Shown piece after piece: positions 33,916-46,662 of a stretch of DNA of 64,000 nt. Source of the DNA: Diospyros lotus. Its lineage: Eukaryota > Streptophyta > Magnoliopsida > Ericales > Ebenaceae. The stretch spans positions 29,836,753-29,900,752 of the forward strand of contig NC_068349.1 in assembly GCF_014633365.1 (NCBI RefSeq), written 5' to 3'. The position numbers and the translations under genes were made by a program. The notes under the pieces were generated by a model that was not told where the DNA came from, made no database searches, and saw only the letters and a list, made by a program, of their open reading frames with translations. How positions within the stretch are numbered: the stretch's first letter is position 1; each line of letters starts with the position of its first letter.

Positions 33916-36520
33916 TGTAACGGCCCGCCTCCCGGAGCCACAAAGAGGATCCGTGAGAGGGTCATTATTAAAATGATATCGAACAATAACACAATCCTTA
34001 TTTAAATAATAATCTTTTTTATTATAACATCTCATAATCATCTTTACAAAAACCATTCATCACTTGGGCCCACCTGGGCTTACATAACATACGTCAATCT
34101 CAAAAACATAAACATTAACCTTAACAAAGGCACAATAACACCTAGGATCTAGTTTCGGGAGAGCTCTGCACTTGCTACCATGATACGACAGCCTGGACCC
34201 AAACCCCGTTGAACGTACCTACTATCACAGGCGTTTCTCTTATCTGGAATGATGGAAAGCAAACGTGAGTCGCGAGACTCAACAATCTCATGAAAGAAAG
34301 GCTGTAGGTTTAAGGTTGGACTCTTCCCATGACACCCCATGCAATTCATGCCAATGCAAACACGCCATGTCATGAGCCATACGTGCTTTATGTCTAAATG
34401 CATAACATAAAGTTAACTGCATATAAAGGAACTAGGGGCCCACATAAGTCACACATTGGCACCCAGGTCCCACATACAAACCTATTGTAGCCTAACATAG
34501 GCTACCATTTCATCATTCTCTTAGACCCGCCTTTTCCTGACATTTAACATTTGGCTTTTCTTGATACTCCTTACATGTTCTTCCTGATACCCATCATACT
34601 CTCATGTGTTCTTCCTGTCGTGCATCACATTGTCATATACTTCTGCTATCTTGGTCTTCCCTCAGGCCATCCCCGAGCTAATATCTAAGCTGAGCCAAAG
34701 TTCCCTCGGGCCAACCCCGAGCTAATTTCTAAAGTCTTTCCTCGAGCTTGCATCCTCACCATGCAATGCAACAAATAGGAAATGCAATGGCTTCTGTAGC
34801 ATAAACGTGATGGCAAGGCCCCCATAAACCAAGCATCAGGCCCTGCTACGCCCACATAGGAATACACACATACGGCATGCTTTAAATGCATAAATGCATA
34901 TGCTCACCTAGGATACCCCAGTTGGCTCTTAGACCAACCGGGTCATGCAAATGCTCACACATCCCATCACACACAAAGCATGTCCCCAAGTGAATGCAAC
35001 CCAATCCCTATGCAGCACACACATCATGATATGCACAAGCCAAGGCAAGAATCTGACAGTACCAACTCTTCTGGCTCGTCTAGTGCTTATCGTAACAACC
35101 GATGACTGGCGCCCATACATCCAGCCATCAACTACCACGACCCACGGTCGACAGTCAGTGGCTTTGTACCCCATACCCCTAGACACATTTGACACCATTT
35201 GTTGTATATCATCTAGACTTAGCATTACATAACATTTCTCCATAACTCTTCATGTACATAACCATATAACATCGTGATACCATTCTTATTCCTTCTCATT
35301 CACATAAAACCATCTCAGCATACATAATAGACTTTTAACATATTTCCATAATACCATATCATTCTCTAAGAACCTAGCCCCAATGGGTTCGGCATCATTC
35401 CCAAGGGAAGCAGAGCGATACGAAACTCTGTAATGGTCGAAATGAAAGACACCAAAACATCATTTGCTTGACTTATTTAATCACCAATAGACCCGTTATT
35501 AAAATAACAGTCATAAAGTGGTTACCATGCAGATTATTATTATTAATGTGTGGAACCGAGTCACGGTGAGGGAGGGTTTAAAATATGAAAAATAACGAAG
35601 ACTCTCGCAGGAAATGAAGAACATGAGAAAAAGGTTAGGAGCTTGCCTGTAAAAGGTTGATTCTTGACTTTTCTATGCTCTAAATGCGAAGTAAAACGTT
35701 TCCTAGCAGTTAACACAACCGGGACTTAAATTAATTAATTCTAACCGCGTAAAATTTATAATTTAATCATATAATGCTTCTACTAAATTTTTACCCACGT
35801 ACCTGATCATTTTCCATGCCGAAAAATCCCAAAATTCCTTCATTTTCCCCATATTTTCTTCTTTTTCTTTTATTTTCTTTTTTTTCCTTTTCTTTTCTTT
35901 CTTCTCCTTCCTTCTTCTTCTTCTTCTTCCCCACCTCTCTCCTGCGCACCATGCTTCTTCTTCTCCCTTCCCTTCTTCTTTTCTTTCTTTCCTTTCTTCT
36001 TTCTTCTTCTTCTTCTTCTTCTTCTTCTTCTATTCTCTTCTTCTTCCTACACACAGCTGCCTCGGCGCACCAGCACAGCCGCACGCACCAGCAGCCACCA
36101 GCCATAGCTGAACACCTCTAGCCGCCGCTGCTGCCTCCAGCCAAATGCTTCACCTGCTCCAACATTGCCCATGGCCGTCGCCGCTGGCCTTTCTCACGTC
36201 GCTCCCTCCCTTGCTCAACTGCGGAGCTCGACTGCTATGATCGAGTGAAGCTTGGCTAGCTTCCATGGCTGCCACTCCCTCTCTCCTTCTTTCTATATCT
36301 CTCTTTCTCTCTTTCTCTCTCTCAGCTGAGCTCTCTCTCTCGATCTCGATCTCTTCCTCCCTCAATCTCTCGGCTCCTTGCTCTCTCTCGAGCTCCCCCT
36401 CTATCTCCTCTGTTTTAATTTGAAAGACCAGGCCACTGTAGAATGCTTGCAGGCCAAGCACACGCACACAACCACACAAATTTAACAATATTAATTAATT
36501 TAAGTTAATTTCCTTAACTC

Positions 36521-36586
<66 letters not shown>

Positions 36587-36785
36587 CATTAGCAATATAT
36601 ATATGTGTGTATTTATATATTAATTCATTAATTTAAATTAAGTTAACATAATTTACACATTTATTATTATTATTAGTATTATTTTTACTATTATTTGATT
36701 ACCTTAAATCGTATAATTTTCATTACGAACCCCAAATACCGAAATTTAATAATTATTATCGTCTCCAACATTTCGGGATATTACA
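33916..36785 (-). mobile_element. Solo LTR of a large gypsy element (Tekay/Del-like)
   Basis: A 2,870-bp segment with TGTAACGG...ATATTACA ends and a perfect CCATG TSD (33,911-33,915 and 36,786-36,790), no coding region and no internal domain. The minus-strand start TGTAATATCCCGAAAT and the size suit the LTRs of Tekay/Del-type gypsy elements. It contains long TTC/CT runs (about 35,850-36,040 and 36,270-36,400) and a (TTA)n array; the Lys/Glu and Ser/Phe reading frames at 35,791-36,488 are by-products of these. Confidence 0.88.
36521..36587. repeat. (TTA)n microsatellite
   Basis: About 22 trinucleotide units in the gypsy solo LTR, with a single interruption at the right end. Confidence 0.97.
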
Positions 36786-38165
36786 CCATGACTCTCACTC
36801 GATCGGGGTGATAATTGATGGACGGATTATAGTACATGAGAATCGAAAGCCCAAATAGGTTCTATTCTGAAGTAAGACTTCATTATTGGTAGAATCGCCC
36901 TGACATAATACTAGTTGTCACTCAGGGTCTTTTGGGGTACATCGAGGATATGGAGAGATCTCGTTATAGACCAAAAGTGTTTGGTTAACGTCAAGATGGT
37001 TGACGTGTCCTGATTGTTACTTAGTAGTGAACCTAGAAGATCACACACATATCCGAGTGTGATGGTTGACTAAGCGATTAAGGCTAAAATTATCATTAAG
37101 AGTTAATGGCATTACCGTTAAGAGTTAACAAATCGGGTTAAATGATTAATTAATAAGAAGCAAACGTCAAAAGTTAACGTGCATGCTGTTAAGAGTTAAT
37201 AGGGGCCTCAGTGTCATTATGAGATAATGAAAGTGCCATTAAGAGTTAATGGCAGACCTAGATGCAATTTCTTGAAGTTTTAAATAGAGGGGCAAAAACG
37301 GTCGACAGCTTGGGGAACCAGTCGACCGATTTCAAGAGAAACGGCTGGCAGCTCCTTGCGAGCGGTCAACCGATTCTATCGACCTGCCTGACAAATCGCA
37401 AGATTGTTTATCGATTCGTGAGGTGGAAAGGTTGAGGCACATGGTAATGGAAGACGAGGGAAGGACAGAGTGTGTCCTTCTTGTCTCCTCCATGTTCCCA
37501 GCCCAATTTCCATGTCCCTTGTCAGTTGTGGGTGGGTTTTGGGCGTCTAGGGTTTATGTATTTGATATATAAACAAAATGGAAGAAGAAATTAGTAAGAC
37601 ACTGTTACATTGGTTGTTCTCCCAAAACCTTAGCCTGAATCCTTCTTGTTCTGGAAAGCATAAACCCTCTATGATTTTCCCTTCTTCCTAAGCTCCTTGT
37701 TTCCCATTGCTATAGTAGCAACCCAAGCAAAAATAGTGAGACTGTTTTTGGCTCTTGGGTTTATTCCTTTTGAATCCATTTTTATTCATCCATAATCTCC
37801 CTTGCTCTCTCTGTCTAGCACAAAGAGAGAGTAGTGGGAATCACCATCTTGCTGGAGTGTGGACTCGATAGGCCCCTCGTGTTTTCGGGGATGGTTTCGG
37901 TCTAACCAAAAGGATTGTTCAAGAGCTGTCGTTGGAGCAAGGAGTTGCTGCCACTGAGAGGATTTCCACCTCTACATCGGTCTATAAATGTTGAAAGGTA
38001 AAATAACTAAACCCCCTATGGCATGGTTTGGTTTTGGATACAATATAGACATTGGAAATGGGTTTTGCAAGGTGTTTTTGTTATTGTTTCCGCTGCTATG
38101 TTTAATGTTTTAGAAAATGGCTTAAACCCTTGCATTGATACTCCAATAGTTGGTGTTTCCCTTCA

Positions 38166-39210
38166 CTTGGTTGATCAAGACTCTTTAATCGCTAGGAAAA
38201 TAGAACCAGTACCCCATAAACTCCTTAGGATACCTCACAAATCTACCTCTATTAAAGCGGGCCTCCAACTTATCTATTTTAACATTCTTTATAAAAGCTA
38301 GACAACCCCAGACCTTAACATGCTTAAGACAAAGAGGTTTCTCGTACCAGATCTTATATGGCATTGTTTCAATAAACTTAGTTGGAGCCCTATTCAGGAG
38401 ATAAATCGCAGTCATAAGCACATATCCCCATAAGAAAATGGGCAGATCTATATAAATGATCATTGAACGCAACATGTCCAACAAGGTACGATTCTTACAC
38501 TCAAAAATCCCATTCAATTGTGGTTTGGAATGAGATGTCAACTGAGAGACTATACCACAAGCCTTAAGGTAGTCACCAAACTTCATACTCAAGTATTCCT
38601 CGTCTCGATCTAATCAAAGTATCTTAATATTGTTTTCAGTCTGGTTCTCTACTTTTGCCTTATACTCCTTGAATTTCTCAAAGGGCTCAGACTTGTGATT
38701 CATTAAATACACATATTCGTACCTCAAAAAATCATCAGTAATGGTTATGAAGCAGAAGTAACCACCTCTGGCCATTACAAAGAACAACCCATATACATCA
38801 GTGTGAATCAACCTTCCCACTTTATCCAACAAAGGGTTGCTTACTCATTTTCCTGAGTAGGTAAGACTCGCAAGTCAACTCGGGTTCTAAACCCACTAGA
38901 TCAATAAATCCATGTTTGGCTAACTCGCTAATCCACCTCTCATTGATATGGCTTAGCCTAAGGTGCCATAAATGCTTAAGATCTACATCGATATCACGAG
39001 AACGCTTCCCACTACTCGTAGCTATAACATTTACATTTTCATCTCTCGTTGATTCATGTATTTCCAAAACATAAAGACTGATAACCAATGTACCAATTCC
39101 AACACATTCATTTCCAAAATGAATATAAGACATATTCTTGGAAAACGAAAATTCATAACTTTCAGCTATAAGCTTAAGAATGGAAATAGCATTCTAGTAC
39201 ATACAAATAG
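38166..39210 (-). pseudogene. copia-2 integrase (decayed)
   Basis: The minus-strand pieces in order are the GAG-pre-integrase finger (HLWHLRLSHINERWISELAK, CESYLLRKM, about 39,133-38,830), the core with IHTDVYG and FITITDDFLRYEYVY (about 38,800-38,690), and the block SHSKPQLNGIFECKNRTLLD with the catalytic Glu (about 38,530-38,470). The solo LTR inserted at 38,165 separates it from RT. Frameshifts between the pieces make it non-functional. Confidence 0.88.
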
Positions 39211-39213
39211 TCT

Positions 39214-40747
39214 CACCACAAAAAATGGTATTTAACGATTGTTTTCAAAACCGTCGCTAAATCAGCCATTGTAGAGCATTTAGTAGCAATTTTCAACAAC
39301 CGCTGGAGTAATCGCCCCAAATTATATTTTTTGCGGCGGTTTTTAAACTGCTGCAAAATTAGTGATTTAGTGGCGATTTTTAAAATATTTAGTGGCGGTT
39401 TTTGAATCGCCGTAAAAATTAAAAAAATTAAAAATTTTAATTTTAGTGGTAGTTTTTAAAACCACCGCAAAAATTAAAAAAAATAAAATTTTTAATTTTA
39501 GTAGAGGTTCTTAGAACCACCACAAAAATTAAAAAAAAAATAAAATTTTAATTTCTCTCAATTGGTGGCCAAGTCGGCCGCCAGCACCCGTGCTTAGACC
39601 CGCGGAGAGCCCCCAATAGCCCAGACCCGCACGCAGGCTCACTAGCGTGCCTGGACCCTGCGCGCCACATGGTCGCATGTTTGCAGGCCACGTGGCAATG
39701 CTGGAAATTGAATTTCCAGCCTTCCCCTTCCCTAATTTCGAACCCGAGACCTCCCCATACGGGTACTCGCGCAAAACTATCTAATCTACCAAGCTCTCTT
39801 ACTATTTTTTAGAATTATATTTTATATTTTTAATATAAATTAAAAATAAATTAATTGAATTAAATTAAATAAATTAATTGATTAAAAAATAAAAAAGATT
39901 TTATATATTTTTTAAAATTATTAAAATTTTATATATTAAAATTTTGTTAAATTTCTTTTTATTTTTATTTTCTTTAAATTAAAATTTTTAATTAATTTTT
40001 CAAATAATTTAAATTAAATTTTAAATTTCTTTTTAAGATTTTATATTTTTTTTATTAATTTAATTTTTAATTATTTTCTTAAGTAAAATTCAAATTTTTA
40101 ATGAATTTTGCGACAGTTTTAAAAAATCGCCGCAAATGTTAATTTAATTTTAATTTTAAATTATTTAATTATTTTTAAATTTAGTTGCAGTTTCTCAAAA
40201 ATTGCCGCTAAATTCAATTTTTTAGTCAATTTTGCGACGATTTTAAAAAAAACTTTCACAAATGTATTTTAATTTTAATTATTTAATTATTTTTTAACTT
40301 AGCAGCATTTTCTCAAAAACCGTCGTTAAATTCAATTTTTAATGAATTTTCCTGCAATTTTGAAAAACCACCACAATTGTGAATTTTATTTGAATTTTGA
40401 ATTATTTAATTATTTTTTAATTTAGCTGCAGTTTTGAATTAAAATTTTTAATGAATTTTCTAGCAGTTTTAAAAAATCGCCACAAATGTTAATATAATTT
40501 TAATTTTAAATTATTTAATTATTTTTGAATTTAGTGGCAGTTTCTCAAAAATTGCCACTAAATTCGATTTTATTTTTTAATTACTTAATTATTTTCTAAA
40601 TTTAGCGGCGATTTTTTGAAAACTGCCGCAAAATTAAATGTTTTAATGAATTTTGTAGAGGCTTTGAAAAATCGCTGCAAAATGTTAAAAGAACTGCCCC
40701 AAAATGCCATGTTTTAACCGCTGCAAAAAATCAATTTTTTTGTAGTG
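39214..40747. mobile_element. Non-autonomous CACTA (En/Spm) element, 1.53 kb
   Basis: Ends CACCACAAAAAATGG and TTTTTTTGTAGTG form the CACTA terminal inverted repeat with one change, flanked by the 3-bp TSD TCT (39,211-39,213 and 40,748-40,750). Both subterminal parts repeat a GCGGCGATTTTT-like word in both orientations (about 39,230-39,500 and 40,100-40,740), where transposase would bind. No transposase is encoded. The middle holds a GC-rich block of foreign look (39,560-39,790). Confidence 0.92.
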
Positions 40748-40750
40748 TCT

Positions 40751-41729
40751 TTAAGTTTCAATACATGCCGAGTAGACAAAATAATAGAAAAAGTCCCTAT
40801 AGTTAACAGATTAATAGATGCTACATTCTCCACTCCTAGGACAACTTTCCACTTCCAAAGCGGCCTACTTGTCAGCAAATCCTACATGCAAACACATGTG
40901 ACATGATGCACCATAATCCAAAATCCAATAGAATTGCCCCTAGGGCCATGCTAAATCTCTAAGCAATTCCTCTTTCAATGCCCATCCTACCCACATTGGA
41001 AACACTTTCCCTTGGGTACCTTTGCTTTGGACTTGCCCTCAGAGATCTCCCTTCTTAGCCCTACCAATTCCTTCTTCTTGGAAGATTTAGAAGTTAAGGC
41101 AATGATGAGAACTCATTCTCTGCCCTTCCCCTTTAACTGGCCTAAGCTACCCTCAACATGTTGAGTAGCTTCGTGAGCGTACTTTGGATCTTATTCATAC
41201 TAAAATTCATAATGAACCCGAAGAATGAATCAGAGAGCGACTGCAGGATCAAGTATATCTAAAAATCTATGTCCATGTGGAAATCTAGTGCATCCAATCG
41301 ATTAATCAAGTTAATCATGGTCAACACATGATCTCTTACATCTATGCCCTCTAACATATTATACTGGAACAATCACTTTGATATCTCATATCAAGTGGTC
41401 CTACTCTACTCTCCATACAATTCCTTCAGATTTAAGACCATTTTAGCACCAATCCTCATATTTTCATGCTGCCTCTGAAGCTCATTGTTCATGGAGGTGA
41501 GTATATATTTATTAGCCCTAAAGTCATGTTCATACATCTCCATCCAATACATACGCTCTTCCTTACTGGACCCCTCAAGAAGTTCTAAATGAGGTGATCG
41601 ATCCAAGACATATGCGATCTTCTCCATATTTAAAACCAATTTTAAATTTATGAGCCAGTTATTAAAATCAGGTCCCATCAAAACGTGTTTGTCTAGTATG
41701 TGAGAAAGAAGGTTTGATTGATTTTCCAT
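40751..41729 (-). pseudogene. copia-2 gag and protease start (decayed)
   Basis: The minus frame begins MENQSNLLSHILDKHVLMGP, followed by an F-N-N-W-L-I-N-L block of the copia gag N terminus, and runs to LKELYGE at 41,406. Beyond several stops the zinc knuckle CFQCG-DGH-KRNC is readable near 40,990 (with stop codons) and the protease signature WILDYGASCHMC near 40,920. The CACTA element at 39,214-40,747 then cuts the frame. Confidence 0.85.
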
Positions 41730-43217
41730 TTTAAAAGAGGGATTTATTTGCAAAAGAATTTAAAGTTTGTTAGTTTGATTATCTTAAAAAATCCATTTAA
41801 TTCTGGTCTAGAATTAAAGGTACCCCTACTAACTTTTATGAACCCACACTTCCCAAGTGGTGAACGCGAGTCCTGCTGGAAGACTCGTAGTAGGTGATCG
41901 AAGAGACAACTCCTTATCTCATTTCCACATCCAATGTCGAGCTCAATTTTTGGCCTCTGTGCCACCAAATCCTCACATGATAGTTTCTTGGACTAATGAC
42001 ATAGTTAGATTCCTACCCATCGCGCTAGCTAGCTGTCTATTTGAACATTTACCCCTCACATGATAGTTTCTTAGGAATTGTCATATGGGGTCACTGACAA
42101 CACTAAGTGCTTAATAAATCAATAGGCCAGGGCATACCCATTTGAGTGATGGTCTTTCTACGATGATGGAGGGATACGATGAATCCAATTCATTGCTAAG
42201 ATCTAATATATCTTGTACAACTAGGAAGATTTTTCAGTCTTTAATTTCGGTCTCACTTTGCACATACATTAAGTTTTAATCAATATATCCAATACATAAT
42301 AAAACAAAATGCATACATTCACAATTGGATGATCATGGACTTTTAAGCTTTTAATTAAACCTGAGCCTTAGGATTTAATTAAAAAGGCTTGCAAGAGACA
42401 TTCAACCATATAATTATCCATTGCCAATAATTGGTTGACCTGCTCCCTCGAGCCATCAACACTAGATGTCTCAGCACTCCATCAACATTGGTTCTTGATG
42501 CTCCTTCTTCATTTTACAAGAACTATTTTACAATACAAATTATTCTAAAAATGAAACAAAGGACATGGAGACTTATATCTCTTTACAACCTGAATGAATA
42601 AATAATATTACATATTTGGGACCAAATGCCTATAAACATTCATTCATTCAATCACATTGAATAAGCCCATGATCACCCTGATCAATCAAATTGATCCAGT
42701 TGGCATAACCTTTTGAAATCTAATTTTAAACAAATTATGCGTTTATGTAATGTGTGATACTTTTCGAACTCATGACATCCCATGTCACATTCTTCTGGCC
42801 TAAGCCATCCAATGTAATCCAATTACATAAGACAAAAACTAAGGAAAATGAACAACTGGCAATCTGACAGTATGAAACGGTCAGTCATTCCTCCAATTAT
42901 GGTATAGATTGGTCGATGGCCTCCAAGGCATTCAATTGCGTCTCCCACTGGGAAAAATTGGCTGACCAATTTCATAATGGTTGACTATTTTAAGCTGGTT
43001 TGGTAAAAATTGGTCGACTATCCCAAAATCGGTCAATCAGTCCATAAGGATTGTTGACCAACTCAAGGCACCAGACCAGTTAACCATTCGTATGAAACGA
43101 TCAATAGTTTCTGCTAACTTTCAACAAAATATAATGTTATACACATCTAAGAATATACACATAATACACAAAACACATGCATAGGATGATAATATCGAGC
43201 CGATGCTCTGATACAAC

Positions 43218-45329
43218 TAAAAGGAGCCCGAAAGCGAGGCCAAAACACTAACTCTTGGTGGATCAATGCAAGGGTTTTACATTATAAAGAATTTTTAACA
43301 CATAAAATAGCACAGTGGAAGCATAAAACATACACAACGGAAACAAAATTGACCTTGCAAGATTTGGTATTCATTATTCATATGTTAAAACAGAAAACCC
43401 ATGCCATAGAGGGTTATCAGTATACCTCTAGGATAAAGTCCAATGCCAGTTGTCCACGTGATGGCTTACTCTTTTGTATGTCCAGTAAGCTCCCACTTCC
43501 CTGCAAATGTCTAGGTGACCAGCCCACGTCCACAAGCACAGAGGACCTAGTTAGTTCACACCTAAGCCGCTATGGAACCCTCCAACGGAGGCGTGCTAGG
43601 ACCTTCTCGATAGAGGTGACTTGAATCTATAAGTGGTCCTTTCCTCAGTTGCATCGTGGCTATCCAATAGCCTATATATGAGAGAGAACAATGAAGATAG
43701 AAGTTACACCGGCCAAGCTTGGAGTAAGAGGAAGCTTCAGCTGCAACAAATAAAGGAAGAAAAAGATGGTGGATAACAAGAGTAGAAAAAGAATAACGAG
43801 AGGAAGAAAAGAAAGGGGAACAGTTCAGGCAAAAAGGCTTCAGTCTCCTCAAGCCTCCAAATCTCCCTCCTAAAATCCCTAGTCTCGTCTGCTTCTCCTG
43901 CACATCTTCTTTGTCCCCCATGTGCCTTCATGATTGAGTATTAGAGCATTTAATGCTCTGATGCAACCAAACAACGGAGCATTAATGCCAGAAATGGTCA
44001 ACCTCACGAGGCACTTGATCGATCGTTTTAGGCATTTAATACTTCCCATGCACCGGTCAACAGAATACGACCGGTTAACAACATGAGAGCACCAGTCAAC
44101 CAATTTTAGCCACCTAGCTCTATCTCTGGCATATTACACTTTTCCCTTCCCCCACTATTAACTCTCAATAGCATACCCCATTATCTAATAACAGTCTCCC
44201 ATAACCATAGATCCATAAAGATAGCAATAAGGCGCAACCAACATCACTAACCATTAGTGATGGGGAACACACTAATAGCAATGGATCACTAATCCGCTAC
44301 ATTATTATGTATGCGTGTGACTTTCTAGGTTCATAGCCATGTAGAAATTAGGAAATGCCAAGTCCTTGACGTCAGTCGAACCCTCTAACCTATTAAGAGG
44401 ATCTCTCCAAATCCCTAGAACACCCTAAAAGATCTTGAATATCCTCTATCCAAGACTTAGGACGATCCTCATGGCAATGAAGTCCAACTTCATATGAACG
44501 TATTAAGGCTCCTTAATTACTATGCATTATAGTCCTTCCATTGGCTAACATCCCAACCGAGTGAGAGCAATGGACTAATTAAACTCATAGGACTCGATAG
44601 TTGTGTGTGATCTAGTATGGTGTGATTGAGGTAGCATGTTGAATCCAATCCGACATTGAAAATCTTTCCAATCTCATGCTCACCCTAGCTAGGGGATTTC
44701 CAATCACCACCAACACAGATAACGCATGACATATGCCTCTATCCAATGGAGGTCAATGGATCTTATCGAAGAACATCTTCCTCCATACACCACTGCACAA
44801 AGACCACATAGAGAGCATTCCCACCTCTCATACCGAATGGTTCAGCTCAACAAAAAATCCTAAACACTAGTGCACAAGACACCATGTTGCGTTTGGTCTA
44901 AAAACTAGATACACAATCGAGAGCCAACAATATATCATTAATCCCAATAGATGTTTTACCAACATCCACTCACATGTCTACTATATGTATCCCATGGAAT
45001 GTGGCATGTGACTCGCCACCCCATTCCCATTAGCATCCTATGCTAACAATGGTTGTAGCCCATGTGTCAGTCCACTAATCAATAAATCATATTCTTCTTC
45101 TGATAAATCTAAGGACATGGAATAACTTTATGAAATCCTGAACTAGAGATCCTAGTCACATAGTCTTAACTTCTTAAGAATAGGAACTCTACCAAGAGAT
45201 CTAAGGACTCATTCATAAAGGCGAGATGGAGAGATATGATCTTTTATTAATATCAAGAACACATCAATAGTGCAACTCACTTACATCTCATGAAGTTTAA
45301 ATCTAGTATTTAGGGCATTATCACTAACA
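43218..45329 (-). repeat. 5' LTR of copia-2
   Basis: Direct-repeat partner of 29,124-31,239; it begins TAAAAGGAGCC on plus (TG mutated to TA) and ends TATCACTAACA. It adjoins the primer site at 43,205-43,215. Confidence 0.92.
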
Positions 45330-46331
45330 ACAAGGACTGAATTGCCACAAACTGTTAGAAGAGGAAAGTCCAATGAGACCAAATTCAAGATGACAAGAAA
45401 ATAAATGCCTCTAGATATATAGGAAATGTTGAAATTCATGACAAAGGTAGAATATGGTTGAGGTATACTATTTTACAAAATACTTCAATATTTCAAATAA
45501 TAATTGTGATAATTGGTTGCATCATAATTGTGCTTAAAGATTATTCCAAACATAAGATAAAATGATTTCAATACGTGAACACATCTTGATAAATAAATCA
45601 TGTTATTCTCTACAAAATCTTAATATACCTTTATGTATATGTACTACTTCCACAAAATATTAAATTGTTATATAGCATATAGTGAGGGGGGGATTTGAAT
45701 TTTTTGCATATGATTGCATATGATTTAAATTTGTTCATTCCTTTTAGATCTTAAGCTTAATTTTATACAATAGGATCGATGAGCAAGTCATTAATTTCAT
45801 ATCTTGGTTGACATAATTTTGAGACTATGCTCTTAGGTTGGTAAATGCTTGCTTGATTTTAAGATAAATCGAGATGTATGAATATAAATAAAAGTTAAAG
45901 AAAATTGTCTAGGAAATACATGAGATAAGACGAATAAAGCATTGATTAAAATCTTAAAAGCAAAATTTTTATTTCACTTAAGATTTCTCAAGTAAAGAAA
46001 ACATTAAATGAGTAAAAATCTTTATTATTTTTCAAAATAGAGAAGGGTATGAATCTTCTCAAAATATTACTTGATTATTAGCAAATTATAATCAAGTAAA
46101 CCCATATAATACTTGATTAATATAAAATTTTAGTTGATTATTTTTAAGAACAAAGAGTGAACTGATTCTCAGACTTTTATTACTCGAGTAATGAGCAATA
46201 ATAGTTGACTAATGAGAGAAAATAAGTGAGTAATTTGTAACCTTCAATCGATTAATAGAGAAAATTACTTCGAGTAATCAAAATAAATACTCAAGTAATC
46301 AAACTAGTTACGCAACATGTATGGAATATTA
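45330..46331 (+). repeat. Fragment of a SIRE-like element (internal end and LTR start)
   Basis: A purine tract GTGAGGGGGGGAT near 45,690 resembles a polypurine tract. After it the DNA carries the same TCGAGTA/TACTCGA and ATCAAGTA words as the LTRs at 18,755-28,775, most densely at 46,000-46,320. It ends where copia-3 begins at 46,332, so it looks like a 3' LTR truncated by that insertion. Confidence 0.5.
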
Positions 46332-46662
46332 TGTTAGAGATTGTGCCCTAAATGCTAGATTTACATTACATGAGATGTAAGTGAGTGGCATTTTTGATGT
46401 ATTCTTGATATTAATAAAAGGTCATATCTTCATTCATGCTCTCCATCTTGCCTTTATGAATGAGTCCCTAAATTTCCTAGTAGAGGTCCTATTCTTAAAG
46501 AGTTAAGATTATGTGACATGGATCTCTAGTTTAAAATTTCTTAAAGGTATTTACAGTCTTTAGATTTATCAGAAGAGGAATATGATTTATCGATTAGTGA
46601 ATTGGCACATGGGCTACTATAATTGTTACCATGGGATGCTAATGGTGAAAGTAAAGCAAGAT

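Larger units (their letters stand above)
33094..38165 (+). mobile_element. Solo copia LTR (copia-2 family), plus strand, nested
   Basis: One LTR of the copia-2/copia-3 family lies in copia-2 in the opposite orientation, bounded by TGTTAGTG and CCCTTCA and by a perfect CTTGG TSD (33,089-33,093 and 38,166-38,170). Without the gypsy LTR inside it, it measures about 2.2 kb, the family LTR length. With no internal region it is a solo LTR left by LTR-LTR recombination. Confidence 0.92.
29124..45329 (-). mobile_element. copia-2: Ty1/copia element with nested insertions
   Basis: Two LTRs of 2,116 and 2,112 bp (29,124-31,239 and 43,218-45,329) flank a copia interior on the minus strand, with a perfect ACAAG TSD (29,119-29,123 and 45,330-45,334). 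The primer site TGTATCAGAGC lies at 43,205-43,215. Order on the minus strand: gag, zinc knuckle, protease, integrase, RT, RNase H. It is interrupted by a CACTA element (39,214-40,747) and a solo LTR (33,094-38,165). The LTRs differ at roughly one base in seven where I compared them, so the insertion is old. Coding parts are broken. Confidence 0.93.

Noticed and set aside
35791..36488. Lys/Glu-rich and Ser/Phe-rich reading frames
   Set aside because: Translations of TTC/CT runs inside a gypsy solo LTR with a perfect TSD.
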